From assembly GCF_039523795.1 (NCBI RefSeq), contig NZ_BAAAFZ010000026.1:40636-104635 (forward strand): a DNA stretch of 64,000 nucleotides. The letters run 5' to 3'. Both the position numbers and the translations under genes were made by a program. The notes beneath the pieces were generated by a model. It saw only the letters and a list, made by a program, of their open reading frames with translations, searched no databases and had not been told where the DNA came from. How positions within the stretch are numbered: position 1 is the first letter of the stretch; each line of letters begins with the position of its first letter. The DNA is from Craurococcus roseus. GTDB taxonomy: Bacteria > Pseudomonadota > Alphaproteobacteria > Acetobacterales > Acetobacteraceae. Positions 1 to 9,411 of this stretch are shown piece after piece.

Positions 1-180
1 CCGGATTTCCATGTCCTCCAGGACGTTCACGCCCTTGAAGGGCACCTGGAGGTGGGACAGCACCTGCACCACGCGGGCGGAGAAGCCGCACTGCGGGAAG
101 ACCGGCGTGCCCTTCATGAAGAGCACCACGGGGTTGGACTTCACGTCGGCTTCGATGCGCTCGAAGGCGGGGTAGGTCAT
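1..180 (-). CDS. grxD: Monothiol glutaredoxin, Grx4/GrxD type (3' end outside window)
   Basis: The first 60 residues of a monothiol glutaredoxin. The protein starts at the ATG whose complement lies at 178-180 and runs off the left edge, so the C-terminal half is missing. The signature CGFS active site is visible (Cys31 in PQCGFS), preceded by the glutathione-contacting Lys23 in FMKGTP. Proteins of this class bind a bridging [2Fe-2S] cluster with glutathione and pass it to Fe-S carriers in the cytoplasm. They act as a complex with BolA proteins, and bolA lies directly upstream on the same strand (14 bases between them), which strongly supports the assignment. The family identity is clear from the CGFS motif; the exact paralogue name is by analogy with E. 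coli GrxD. Confidence 0.93.
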   Translation of the reverse strand, partial: MTYPAFERIEADVKSNPVVLFMKGTPVFPQCGFSARVVQVLSHLQVPFKGVNVLEDMEIR

Positions 181-194
181 CGGGGGCTGTCCTC

Positions 195-428
195 TCAGGA
201 AGGGGCCGAGGTTTGCAGGGCCAGGGCGTGCAACTGGCCGCCCATGCGCCCTTGCAGGGCGGCGTAGACGATCTGGTGCTGCTGGACGCGGCTCTTGCCG
301 CGGAAGGCTTCGGACACGACGGAGGCGGCGTAGTGGTCGCCGTCGCCGGCGAGGTCCTCGATGGTGACCTGGGCGTCGGGAAGGGCCGCCTTGATCAGCG
401 CCTCGATCTCCGCCGGCTGCATCGCCAT
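195..428 (-). CDS. bolA: BolA/IbaG family protein
   Basis: A 77-residue BolA-fold protein. The C-terminal half shows the family helix-turn-helix-like segment around FRGKSRVQQHQIVYAAL, including the conserved HQ (here QQHQIVY) that contributes the cluster ligand in BolA-glutaredoxin heterodimers. The role is partnering the CGFS glutaredoxin encoded immediately downstream in Fe-S trafficking or sensing. Three in-frame starts exist: a GTG at 437 overlapping the purL stop as GTGA, ATG at 428 and ATG at 422. I chose 428 because a GGGAGG sits about ten bases upstream of it. Transcription is probably shared with purL, whose stop codon is at 434-436. Confidence 0.9.
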   Translation of the reverse strand: MAMQPAEIEALIKAALPDAQVTIEDLAGDGDHYAASVVSEAFRGKSRVQQHQIVYAALQGRMGGQLHALALQTSAPS

Positions 429-433
429 CCGCG

Positions 434-2689
<2,256 letters not shown>

Positions 2690-2752
2690 GCCCGCTTCTT
2701 GGGCGGGGGCGGGGGCGGAAGCAAGCGCGTCGGCGGTGCCCATGGCCGGGCG

Positions 2753-3355
2753 CTACGCCGGCTGGAGAAAGCGCGGGACGCGGGCGCGGCCGGCGCAGAG
2801 GGTGAGCCAGCGGCGCGCTTCGCGGAAAAAGCCGCGCGGGACGGCGCGCAGGCCGCGTTCGGCGGCGTCCTTGACGATCGGCACGATCCAGCGGTGGACG
2901 CGTTCGGACAAATCGGCGTCGGGGAGCATCCGGGGCGGCCCCTTGAGGGCGGACAGGAAGCCGAGGCGGCGGGCGAGGGTGATGATCCGCATGCCGCGCA
3001 GGCGGGTGGCGCGGCGGCAGGCGGCGCAGGCCCAGTTCTCCAATGCGCGCAGCGCGGGCGGGGCGTCGGCGCGGGCGAGGGCGCGGAGCAGGCGTTCCCA
3101 CAGGCCGGCGTTGGCCAGGCGGCGGAAGTGGCGGGAGGCGGTGTCGGGCTTGCCGAAGCGGGTGGGCAAATCGCGCCAGGGGCAATCGGCGGCGGCCACC
3201 CAGAAGATGGCGTCCATCCGGCGGCGGGCGTCCTTGAGGGGGCGGCCGGGGCCGTTCTGGACCAGGACGAAGGGCAGCAGGGCGTCCCACTCGGCATCGG
3301 TCAGCGGCTGCCAGCGGCGGGGCAGAGTGTAGTGGCGTCGAGGGTGAGGGTGCAT
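2753..3355 (-). CDS. IS5/IS402-like transposase N-terminal domain protein, no DDE domain
   Basis: A 200-residue protein whose residues of roughly 15-85 match the N-terminal DNA-binding region of IS5-family (IS402/DUF4096-type) transposases: LTDAEWDALLPF, then GRPLKDARRRMDAIFW, CPWRDLPTRFG and SRHFRRLANAGLWERL. The DDE nuclease domain that normally follows is absent. Instead there is an arginine-rich C-terminus ending LTLCAGRARVPRFLQPA. The frame is open from end to end and codon use matches its neighbours, so it is either a truncated transposase that kept its frame or a domesticated DNA-binding protein. Start at ATG 3355; an upstream ATG at 3412 would add 19 unlikely residues. It ends 63 bases before the purL ATG chosen here. 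Confidence 0.75.
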   Translation of the reverse strand: MHPHPRRHYTLPRRWQPLTDAEWDALLPFVLVQNGPGRPLKDARRRMDAIFWVAAADCPWRDLPTRFGKPDTASRHFRRLANAGLWERLLRALARADAPPALRALENWACAACRRATRLRGMRIITLARRLGFLSALKGPPRMLPDADLSERVHRWIVPIVKDAAERGLRAVPRGFFREARRWLTLCAGRARVPRFLQPA

Positions 3356-3421
3356 GTCGGGCGCCTCGGAACCGAGCCGCGCATTAGAACATAAAAGGAA
3401 CATAAGGCGCAAACGAAAGCT

Positions 3422-3455
3422 TGCAGGGGTGGTGCCCTAGTTTGAAATGTGCCGC
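3422..3455. repeat. Left arm of imperfect inverted repeat
   Basis: This 34-base stretch matches the reverse complement of 4217-4250 at 27 of 34 positions. The two best blocks are GTGCCCTA and TTTGAAA, separated by a single mismatch in both arms. It lies about 75 bases upstream of the lipoprotein gene and faces inward, as a transposon end would. Confidence 0.75.
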
Positions 3456-3529
3456 TCGACTTGGGCGCGGCTGGACTATTCCGTTAACGCAATACACGCG
3501 GCCCGCCAAGGTGTGCTTCGGTTTAGAGG

Positions 3530-4174
3530 GTGGGTTCCGTGTCGTCCGATCGTCGCGTCGCCGGCTTGCTTTTCGTGGCGCTGCTCCTCTCCGGATGCGG
3601 GTGCTTCGGAAGGTCGCCGCCCTACATGTGCGGCATGGCCGTGGCCCTTCCGCTCCTGCCCGCGATGGCGGTCGCCAAGGCGATCGGCGGTCCTCCAAAG
3701 CGGGCGGTCGAGGGCATCGAAACGGTGACGCACCTCGGCGGCGAGAGGATCGGGTTGCGCGTCGTCGCGGTCGGGGGCGGCGGCGGTAGCCGTCTCCTTT
3801 ACCAAGACGCGCGGGACGCCGCAGTCGTGGGTGGGTTCGCGGTGTGCCCCCCGGAACAACACGTGCGGCTGCGCACGACCTCCTTGGATGCCGACCTGCC
3901 GCCCAGCCGCCACGCCGCCTGGATCGCGCCGTTCGCTGACACCGCGTTCAAGCGTCCGAGCGTCCACGAAGTCAGGGTGGAGTTGCCGTGGGCGGGCGAC
4001 GCCCGGAGCGTGGCGATACCGGTGTCGGACGACGCCCAGGTGCGCGAGGCGCGGCAGGTCTACGTGCTGCCCTGCGGACCCGTGGGGCGTGCCGTGCTGG
4101 TCGTCGCCGAAGCCGCCGAGACCACGGGCGTCGATGTGTTCGAGGTGGTCTTCAGGCGCGCGAGCCAGGAGTGA
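3530..4174 (+). CDS. Predicted lipoprotein of unknown function
   Basis: A 214-residue secreted lipoprotein. After SSDRR comes a hydrophobic stretch GLLFVALLL and a lipobox LLSGC, so the mature protein would be anchored by a lipidated cysteine. A second hydrophobic stretch follows (MAVALPLLPAMAVAKAI). The rest has no recognisable domain; it contains cysteine-bearing segments AVCPPEQH and VLPCGPVG, suggesting an exported fold. Two GTG starts are possible, at 3530 and 3539. It stands alone between the two arms of an inverted repeat (3422-3455 and 4217-4250), with neighbours on the opposite strand, which hints at acquisition as a cassette. I do not recognise a family. Confidence 0.72.
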   Translation: MGSVSSDRRVAGLLFVALLLSGCGCFGRSPPYMCGMAVALPLLPAMAVAKAIGGPPKRAVEGIETVTHLGGERIGLRVVAVGGGGGSRLLYQDARDAAVVGGFAVCPPEQHVRLRTTSLDADLPPSRHAAWIAPFADTAFKRPSVHEVRVELPWAGDARSVAIPVSDDAQVREARQVYVLPCGPVGRAVLVVAEAAETTGVDVFEVVFRRASQE

Positions 4175-4216
4175 GCGCGGTGTGCTACCACGCCGACCTG
4201 CCACAAGGTTGAGGCT

Positions 4217-4250
4217 GCGGTGCGTTTCAAAGTAGGGCACTACCCGCGCA
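4217..4250. repeat. Right arm of imperfect inverted repeat
   Basis: Reverse complement of the left arm at 3422-3455 with 27 of 34 matches. It lies 43 bases after the lipoprotein stop codon. The strongest block reads TTTCAAAGTAGGGCACTA on the plus strand. Confidence 0.75.
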
Positions 4251-4290
4251 GGGGTGGAGTTTCGTTGCTGACCGAGGCGCGGTCGCCGTT

Positions 4291-5880
4291 CTACCCCTGC
4301 GCCACCGCCGCGCTCCAGGGCGACATGGCGTCGCTGACGCCGACCACCTCGCCGCCCGGCGTTCGTTGGATCATGTTCGGGCAGGCGAAGTTGAGCGGCA
4401 TGACGCCGTGCTCGACCAGCTCCACCGGCCCGTCCGCGCGCAGGCGGTCGAGCACCGCCGCCGGCAGGCGGTCGTCGGCCGTGACGCCGTCCGGGCCGGA
4501 GACGTCCACGCGCGGGTGGTGCGCGGCGGCCTCGGGGTCCATGCCGAACTCGGCCACGAAGGAGAGCATCTGCGCCACCGCGGCCATGATGCGGCGCCCG
4601 CCGGAGGCGCCGGCGGCGATCTCCGGGCGCCCGTCGGCGCCGAGGGCGATCACCGGGCAGGTGTTGGTGAGCGGGCGCTTGCCGGGCGCCATGCCGTTGG
4701 GCGCGCCGGGCGTCGGGTCGAACCACATGACGCCGTTGTTCATCAGCACGCCGGAGCGCGGCAGCACCACGCGGCTGCCCATGGAGGACAGGAGCGTGGT
4801 CGTCACCGCCACCATCATGCCGTCGCGGTCGCAGGCGGTGAGGTGGGTGGTGCAGCTTTCCGCGGCGCGCGGCTCGGCGTCGCCGAGGCCGGCCAGGCGC
4901 TCGGCGTAGGCGGCGCGCATGGCGCGGGCGAAGCGGGCGTACCATTCGGCGTCGGGCTCCGGGCCGGACGCGGCGCCTTCCATGCCCTCCAGCACGCGCC
5001 GCAGCGTCGGCGCCGCGGTGAGCCCGTTGGCGAGCATGAGGCGGCGCCCGCCGGCCCAGGGCACCTCCACCGCCGGCAGCGTCCGGGCGCGGCACCCCGC
5101 GAGGTCGGCGGCGGAGAGGAGGCCGCCGGCTTCGCGCACGTCTTGGGCGATCGAGGCGGCGACCTCGCCTTCGTAGAAGTCGCGCGGGCCGGCTTCGGCC
5201 AAGCGCTCCAGCGTGGCCGCGAGGTTGCCGAGGGGGAAGAAGCCGGGCGTGCCCTGGTAGGGCGGGATCGGCGGCAGGCCGTTCGGCAGGTAGACGCGGG
5301 CGCTCTCCGGGTAGAGGCGCAGCACGGCGGCCGAGAACGCCACCTTGAGCGTGGTGTACCAATCCGCCGGCAGACCGCGCTTGGCCAGCGCGACCGCGGG
5401 CGCCAGCACGTCGCGGAGCGGCAGCCGGCCGTGCCGCTCGTGCAGCAGCGCGTAGCCGGCTACGGCGGAGGGGATGACGAAGGACAAGGGGCCGTGGATG
5501 TTGCGGTCGCCCTCCACCTCGGGCCAAGCGAAGAGGTCGCGCTTGGTCCGGCCGGTGAGCGGGAAGGCGGCGGGGTCGAGCGCGGCGGGCGCGACGGGGC
5601 CGAAGTCGATGGTTTCGGCGGGGCCGCCGCCGTTCGGAGCCGCCACCTGCGCGAAGCCGATGCCGCCGAGGCCGGAATTCCAGGGCTCCACCGCGGCGAG
5701 GGCGAAGGCGGTGGCGACCGCGGCGTCCGCGGCGGTGCCGCCGGCGTCCAGCATCAGGACGCCCGCTTCCGCCGCGGCGCCGACCTGCGACGCCACCATG
5801 CCGGCGCGGCCGCGCGCGCCCGGCTTGCGGACCTGCCAGTTCTGGGTGCGGTGCGTGGGGATGCGGGCGCTCGGGAACAT
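4291..5880 (-). CDS. Gamma-glutamyltransferase family protein (Ntn hydrolase)
   Basis: A 529-residue gamma-glutamyltransferase/Ntn-hydrolase proenzyme. These proteins self-cleave before a threonine that then acts as nucleophile on gamma-glutamyl or related amide substrates. Visible: N-terminal GMVASQVGAAAEAG and DAGGTAADAAVATAFAL, the EPWNSGLGG block, and the cleavage site ESCTTH at 341-346, giving a catalytic Thr at 344 or 345. MNNGVMWFDP and SGGRRIMAAVAQ follow later. There is no signal peptide, unlike periplasmic GGT, so it may be a cytoplasmic member such as the oxamate-amidohydrolase branch. A GntR regulator gene lies 96 bases upstream on the same strand and may control it. Confidence 0.88.
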   Translation of the reverse strand: MFPSARIPTHRTQNWQVRKPGARGRAGMVASQVGAAAEAGVLMLDAGGTAADAAVATAFALAAVEPWNSGLGGIGFAQVAAPNGGGPAETIDFGPVAPAALDPAAFPLTGRTKRDLFAWPEVEGDRNIHGPLSFVIPSAVAGYALLHERHGRLPLRDVLAPAVALAKRGLPADWYTTLKVAFSAAVLRLYPESARVYLPNGLPPIPPYQGTPGFFPLGNLAATLERLAEAGPRDFYEGEVAASIAQDVREAGGLLSAADLAGCRARTLPAVEVPWAGGRRLMLANGLTAAPTLRRVLEGMEGAASGPEPDAEWYARFARAMRAAYAERLAGLGDAEPRAAESCTTHLTACDRDGMMVAVTTTLLSSMGSRVVLPRSGVLMNNGVMWFDPTPGAPNGMAPGKRPLTNTCPVIALGADGRPEIAAGASGGRRIMAAVAQMLSFVAEFGMDPEAAAHHPRVDVSGPDGVTADDRLPAAVLDRLRADGPVELVEHGVMPLNFACPNMIQRTPGGEVVGVSDAMSPWSAAVAQG

Positions 5881-5976
5881 GGGCGGGACCGGTCCTTTCC
5901 GGTGGCGTGGGCGGCGGGGGAGGGGGTCAGCCTCCCGCCGCGGCGCCTCGGCCGCAAGGACCCGCCCGCGGCGGGG

Positions 5977-6756
5977 TCAGCCCGCGGCCACGACGGCCGC
6001 CGCCGCCATGCCCCGGCGCTCGGCCAGCACGGCTTCGAAGTCGAAGGTTTGGTGCCAGTTCACGTGGTCGGACAGGGCGTCCGCCGCGCCGTGCCGGTCG
6101 CCGGCCAGGAGCGCCTGGACCAGCGCGGCGTGCTCGCGCGCCGCCGGGGCGGGGTCGCGGCCTTGCCGGCCGAGGCCCCACACCACGGCGAGCTGGCGGG
6201 ACAGGCTCTGCCAGAGCGCCAGCAGCGGCGCGTTGCCGGAGGCGCGGCAAAGCTCGCGGTGGAAGGACACGTCGGCGAGCACGATGGCGGCGGGGTCGCC
6301 CGCCTGCGCGGCGAGCGCGTAGTCCTCGGCGGCTTGGCCGAGCCGCTTGAAGCGCATGGGCAGGGCGCCGTTCGGCTGCGCGAGCGCCTCGCCGATGGCC
6401 TGGGTTTCGAGCGCCAAGCGCACCCGCATCAGGGCGGCGACGCCGGCGTTGGTGACTTCCATCAGGCGCATGCCCTTGTAGGGCGTGCTGTTGACGATGC
6501 CCTGCGACTCCAGGAGCCGCAGGGCCTCGCGCACCGGGACGCGGCTGATGCCGAGGTCGCGGGCGATCTCCGCTTCCACCAGCCGGTCGCCCGGCAGGAA
6601 GGCGCCGCGCGCGGCGGCGGCGACGATGGCCTCCGCCGCCTGCTCCACCATGGTGCGCGGCTGCACCGGCGCGAGGCGCGGGGCCTCGAAGGAAAGGGGG
6701 CCGCCCGCGCCGCCCCCGACACCGCCACTCCACGCTTGTTGCGACCTGAGTGCCAC
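5977..6756 (-). CDS. GntR-family transcriptional regulator (FCD/FadR type)
   Basis: A 259-residue regulator with an N-terminal winged helix-turn-helix: EQAAEAIVAAAARG, then GDRLVEAEIARDLGISRVPVREALRLLESQG. An all-helical FCD ligand-binding domain follows (for example ADVSFHRELCRASGN and SDHVNWHQ, which carry the usual metal/ligand histidines). The class senses small organic acids and represses nearby metabolic genes. The start is a GTG at 6756; an internal ATG at 6651 would remove a glycine-rich leader of 35 residues and still keep the domain. It lies just upstream of the gamma-glutamyltransferase gene and divergently from a thioesterase, so either may be its target. A GGTATACC palindrome at 6887-6894 is a candidate operator. 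Confidence 0.9.
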   Translation of the reverse strand: MALRSQQAWSGGVGGGAGGPLSFEAPRLAPVQPRTMVEQAAEAIVAAAARGAFLPGDRLVEAEIARDLGISRVPVREALRLLESQGIVNSTPYKGMRLMEVTNAGVAALMRVRLALETQAIGEALAQPNGALPMRFKRLGQAAEDYALAAQAGDPAAIVLADVSFHRELCRASGNAPLLALWQSLSRQLAVVWGLGRQGRDPAPAAREHAALVQALLAGDRHGAADALSDHVNWHQTFDFEAVLAERRGMAAAAVVAAG

Positions 6757-7111
6757 GACCCACCGCCCTTCCTGCTGGCTTCATTTCGCATCCTAAATGG
6801 AATAGGTCGTTTTGGGAAGCGAGCGATTGCGCGGTTTTTGAAGCACGGTGACGCACGGCGTGAGACGGGTTGGTTCGCAACCGAATGGTATACCGGAAAG
6901 CGGGCAGGCGCAGCGATTTGCTGAGGCACATAAAACGAATACGAAATGAATTGGCGCAAGGTTTTGCGGGGCGCGGTTGAAGCCGGGCCTGCGGTGGCGG
7001 CGCGCCCCGGGCGCGGTTCCCGAATCGATGGTGCAAATATGCAACAATAGCCGGGGCATTTGCGGCGCCGGGCGGCGGGGCCAGAATGCCCCGGCACGGG
7101 CGGAGGGGCGC
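6757..7111. promoter_or_regulatory. Divergent intergenic region between the GntR gene and the thioesterase gene
   Basis: A 355-base gap, noticeably richer in A/T than its surroundings between about 6775 and 6965, which is where promoters for the two divergent genes would be expected. It contains the GGTATACC palindrome at 6887-6894. I see no convincing gene in it. The thioesterase has a good ribosome site (GGAGG at 7102-7106) just before its ATG. Confidence 0.5.
6887..6894. promoter_or_regulatory. GGTATACC palindrome, candidate operator for the neighbouring GntR regulator
   Basis: A perfect eight-base palindrome within the divergent promoter region, about 130 bases upstream of the GntR start. 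FCD-type GntR regulators commonly bind palindromes with a GTATAC-like core near their own gene. Position and sequence fit this, but a short palindrome alone is weak evidence. Confidence 0.35.
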
Positions 7112-7570
7112 ATGGGGACCGACGATGCGATGGCGGCGGCGGCGGGGGAGTTCGGTGTCGAGGGGCATTGGCCGGTGCTGGAGCGCCACCGCATCCGCTG
7201 GGCCGAGTGCGACATGTACGCGCACGTCAACCACGCCGCCTACCTGACGCTGTGCGAAGACCTGCGCGTGGCGCACTGGGTTTCGCTCGGCGGGCGCTTC
7301 GAACCCGGCGAACCGGGGCCGGTGGTGGCGCAGCTCGAAGCCCGGTACCTCCGCCCGCTCGGCTTCAACGACGAGGTGGCGCTGACGCTCCGGCCGGGCG
7401 CCATGCGCCGCACCTCGTTTACCCACGAATACGCCGTGTGGCGCGGCGGCCTCGCGTTTTCCTGCAAGGCCGTGCTGGTGCTGGTGCGCCACGGCGGCGG
7501 CGAGCGGGTGCCGATCCCGCCCGAGGCGCGGCGGCTCCTGAAGGAGCAGGGAGCGGTGGAGGAGGGCTGA
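7112..7570 (+). CDS. Acyl-CoA thioesterase, hotdog fold (4-hydroxybenzoyl-CoA thioesterase family)
   Basis: A 152-residue single-domain hotdog protein. The motif RIRWAECDMYAHVNHAAYL contains the catalytic aspartate region and the HVNHAAY segment typical of the YbgC/FadM and 4HBT group, which hydrolyse acyl-CoA or aromatic CoA thioesters in the cytoplasm. The later EARYLRPLGFNDEV strand and FTHEYAVWR also fit. Start chosen at ATG 7112 because GGAGG lies six bases upstream; open frame extends further back but is low-quality sequence. It is divergent from the GntR regulator gene, which may regulate it. The specific substrate cannot be told. Confidence 0.85.
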   Translation: MGTDDAMAAAAGEFGVEGHWPVLERHRIRWAECDMYAHVNHAAYLTLCEDLRVAHWVSLGGRFEPGEPGPVVAQLEARYLRPLGFNDEVALTLRPGAMRRTSFTHEYAVWRGGLAFSCKAVLVLVRHGGGERVPIPPEARRLLKEQGAVEEG

Positions 7571-7647
7571 GGCCCCCCGGTCGCGGGGAGCGCGCCGCCG
7601 GCGGTCCCGGCGGCGCTCCCTTCTGGCTTTCCTTGGCGGCGGGTGGC

Positions 7648-8192
7648 TCAGCGGGTCTGGTTGGTGGTGCCCATGGGCATCGGCCGGATGTCAGCCCCCG
7701 TGCCGGTCGACGGCGCGGTGGCGGCGCCGGTGCGCGTGTCGCCCACCATGCCGCCGCCCATGTAGGCGCGGTCGCGTTCCTCGCGGGGCTGGCGGCGGTT
7801 CTGCGCGGCTTGCGCGTCCCGGTCGCGGCTGCGCCTCGCGCTGCGGCCGCGGCGCCGTTCGTTGCCTTCGTCGACGAAGGGCACCCGGGTTTCCGGGTTG
7901 CTCCACGGCGGTTCGCCGAGGTTCAACGTGCTCGGGCTCGTGGTGGCGCCGGTGACGGCGCCAGCGCCGGCGCCGATCGCCGCGCCNNNNNNNNNNNNNN
8001 NNNNNNNNNNNNNNNNNNNNNNNNNNNNNNNNNNNNNNNNGCCAGCGCGCCGACCGGGCCGCCCAGCGCGCCGACGCCCGCGCCCGTCGCGGCGCCGACC
8101 GCGGCGCCGCCGGCCGTGCGCTCCGACGCGCCTGTGCCGCAAGCGGCGACGGCCAACACGATCGCTGCCGCGCCGATGAATTTACGGGTCAT
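7648..8192 (-). CDS. Glycine-zipper (YMGG-like) lipoprotein, interrupted by an assembly gap
   Basis: The start at 8192 gives a lipoprotein signal (MTRKFIGAAAIVLAVAAC) and a Gly/Ala-rich membrane-inserting segment AAVGAATGAGVGALGGPVGAL. The sequence is then lost in a run of N. After the gap, a different frame continues the same theme (GAAIGAGAGAVTGATTS), then a soluble tail with NLGEPPWSNPETRVPFVDE, a basic stretch and MGGGMVGDTRTG, stopping at 7648. The frame shift is therefore caused by an N run of arbitrary length, not by mutation. Glycine-zipper lipoproteins of this kind sit in the outer membrane or periplasm; their roles are poorly known. Gap size and exact protein length are uncertain. 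Confidence 0.8.
7987..8040. other. Assembly gap (54 N) inside a lipoprotein gene
   Basis: Fifty-four consecutive unknown bases. They fall in the glycine-zipper-coding part of the lipoprotein gene, whose GC-rich repeats are a likely cause. The reading frame before and after the gap differs by a length not divisible by three. Confidence 0.99.
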
Positions 8193-8341
8193 TTCCGCCC
8201 TCCCAGGTTCTTTCGCGGCCGGGCGCGTCCGGTCGGTGAGGGGGCGCGCTTAACCGCGTAAACCGGAACGTCCCCCCGCCGGTTTAGTTGCCGCGTGCCC
8301 CGCGGCGCGGCCGTGGAAACGCGGGAGTCCGACGAGAAGGG

Positions 8342-9331
8342 TCACAGCCCGCGGTCCCGCCGCGTTTCTTCCAGGTCGTCCTCGACGAAGGCGCGGACCA
8401 GCTCGTCCAACGGCTCTTGTTCGGAGAAGCCGAGGCGCGCGCGGGCGCGCTCCGCCGTGAAGGCGGCGGGCCAGCCGCCGACGATGGCCGCCACCGCGGG
8501 GTCGGGCGCCCGCCGCACCAGCGCGCGCGCCGCGGGCCCGGCCACCCGTTCCAGCGCCGCCAGCATGTCGCCGACCTTGGCGCTCATGCCTGGCGGGTTC
8601 ACGCCGCGGTCGGCGCCCATGCCCGCTGTGTCCATGCCCATCGCGTGCAGCAGCCACTCCACCGCGCGGCGGGGCGAGCAGATCCAGACGGCGAAGTCCT
8701 CGCCCACCGGGAGCTCCGCCGGCAGGCCGAGCAGCGGTTCCCGCAGGATCGCGGACACGAAGGAGGACGCCGCCTTGTTGGGGCGGCCGGGGCGGACCGT
8801 GACGGTGGGCAGGCGGATGCTCACCGCGTCCACCATGCCGCGCCGGCTGGCGTCGGCCAGCAACAGCTCTCCCATGGCCTTTTGCGCGCCGTAGCTGTTT
8901 TCCGGCACCTGCCGGGCGTCGTCGGGCAGCACCGCCCCTTGGCCGCCGCCGAAAGAGGCGACGGAGGAGGTGAAGACCACCCGCGGCGGCGAGGGCAGGG
9001 CGCGGCAGGCCGAGAGGACGGCGAGGGTGCCGTGCAGGTTCACCTTGAGGCCGAGGTCGAAATCGGCCTCCGCCTGGGCGCTGACCACGGCGGCGAGGTG
9101 GACCACGACGCGCGTGCCGGGCTGCACGGCTTCGGCGACCGCCGCCGGGTCGGACACGTCGCCGCCGAGGGAGCGCACGGGGAAGGGCGCGCCTTCAGGC
9201 GCTGGCGGCGGGCGGAGGTCGAACAGGGTGAGGGCCTCGACGGGCCGGCCGCCGACTTGGCCGTCGCGCGCGAGGCGCCGCGCCAGCTTCAGCCCGAGAA
9301 AGCCGCCGCCGCCCAGGATGGTGATGCTCAT
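8342..9331 (-). CDS. denD: NAD-dependent sugar-acid dehydrogenase, D-erythronate dehydrogenase (DenD)-like
   Basis: A 329-residue extended short-chain dehydrogenase. The Rossmann motif GGGGFLG is at residues 7-13, the catalytic tyrosine and lysine are in YGAQK (Tyr147, Lys151) and the catalytic serine is in TSSVASFGG. Overall sequence, especially NSYGAQKAMGELLL and IRLPTVTVRPGRPN, resembles D-erythronate dehydrogenase, which oxidises C4 sugar acids at C2 with NAD+. No DenK/OtnC partner lies nearby, so the pathway context is missing and the substrate is inferred from likeness only. It is divergent from the diaminopropionate lyase gene, separated by 80 bases. Confidence 0.82.
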   Translation of the reverse strand: MSITILGGGGFLGLKLARRLARDGQVGGRPVEALTLFDLRPPPAPEGAPFPVRSLGGDVSDPAAVAEAVQPGTRVVVHLAAVVSAQAEADFDLGLKVNLHGTLAVLSACRALPSPPRVVFTSSVASFGGGQGAVLPDDARQVPENSYGAQKAMGELLLADASRRGMVDAVSIRLPTVTVRPGRPNKAASSFVSAILREPLLGLPAELPVGEDFAVWICSPRRAVEWLLHAMGMDTAGMGADRGVNPPGMSAKVGDMLAALERVAGPAARALVRRAPDPAVAAIVGGWPAAFTAERARARLGFSEQEPLDELVRAFVEDDLEETRRDRGL

Positions 9332-9411
9332 GGCGAATCTTCTCCCTCGACGCGCGGACCGGCGCGGCGGGCAGGTTGCCGCCCCGCGGGCGCGGGGCCA
9401 AGATTCCCGCC

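Larger units (their letters stand above)
3422..4250. mobile_element. Possible non-autonomous element bounded by inverted repeats, one lipoprotein cargo gene
   Basis: An approximately 829-base segment is bounded by 34-base inverted repeats (27/34 identical) and contains a single gene, the lipoprotein at 3530-4174, with no transposase. A ten-base direct repeat (gcaggggtgg) lies at 3423-3432 and 4248-4257, overlapping the outer ends. It could be a remnant target duplication but is offset between the two ends. The adjacent transposase-like gene (2753-3355) lies outside the repeats. Seen directly: the repeats and the single cargo gene. Inferred: that it moved as a unit. Alternatives are a decayed insertion sequence or a coincidental pair of binding sites. 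Confidence 0.45.

Noticed and set aside
4248..4257. A ten-base direct repeat as a definite target-site duplication of the 3422-4250 segment
   Set aside because: The copies sit at different offsets relative to the inverted repeat arms, so they may be part of the arms or chance in GC-rich sequence. Reported only as suggestive.
4366..6924. A very long plus-strand open frame opposite the gamma-glutamyltransferase and GntR genes
   Set aside because: Composition is Gly/Arg/His/Ala-rich without any recognisable motif; the minus-strand genes have complete family signatures.
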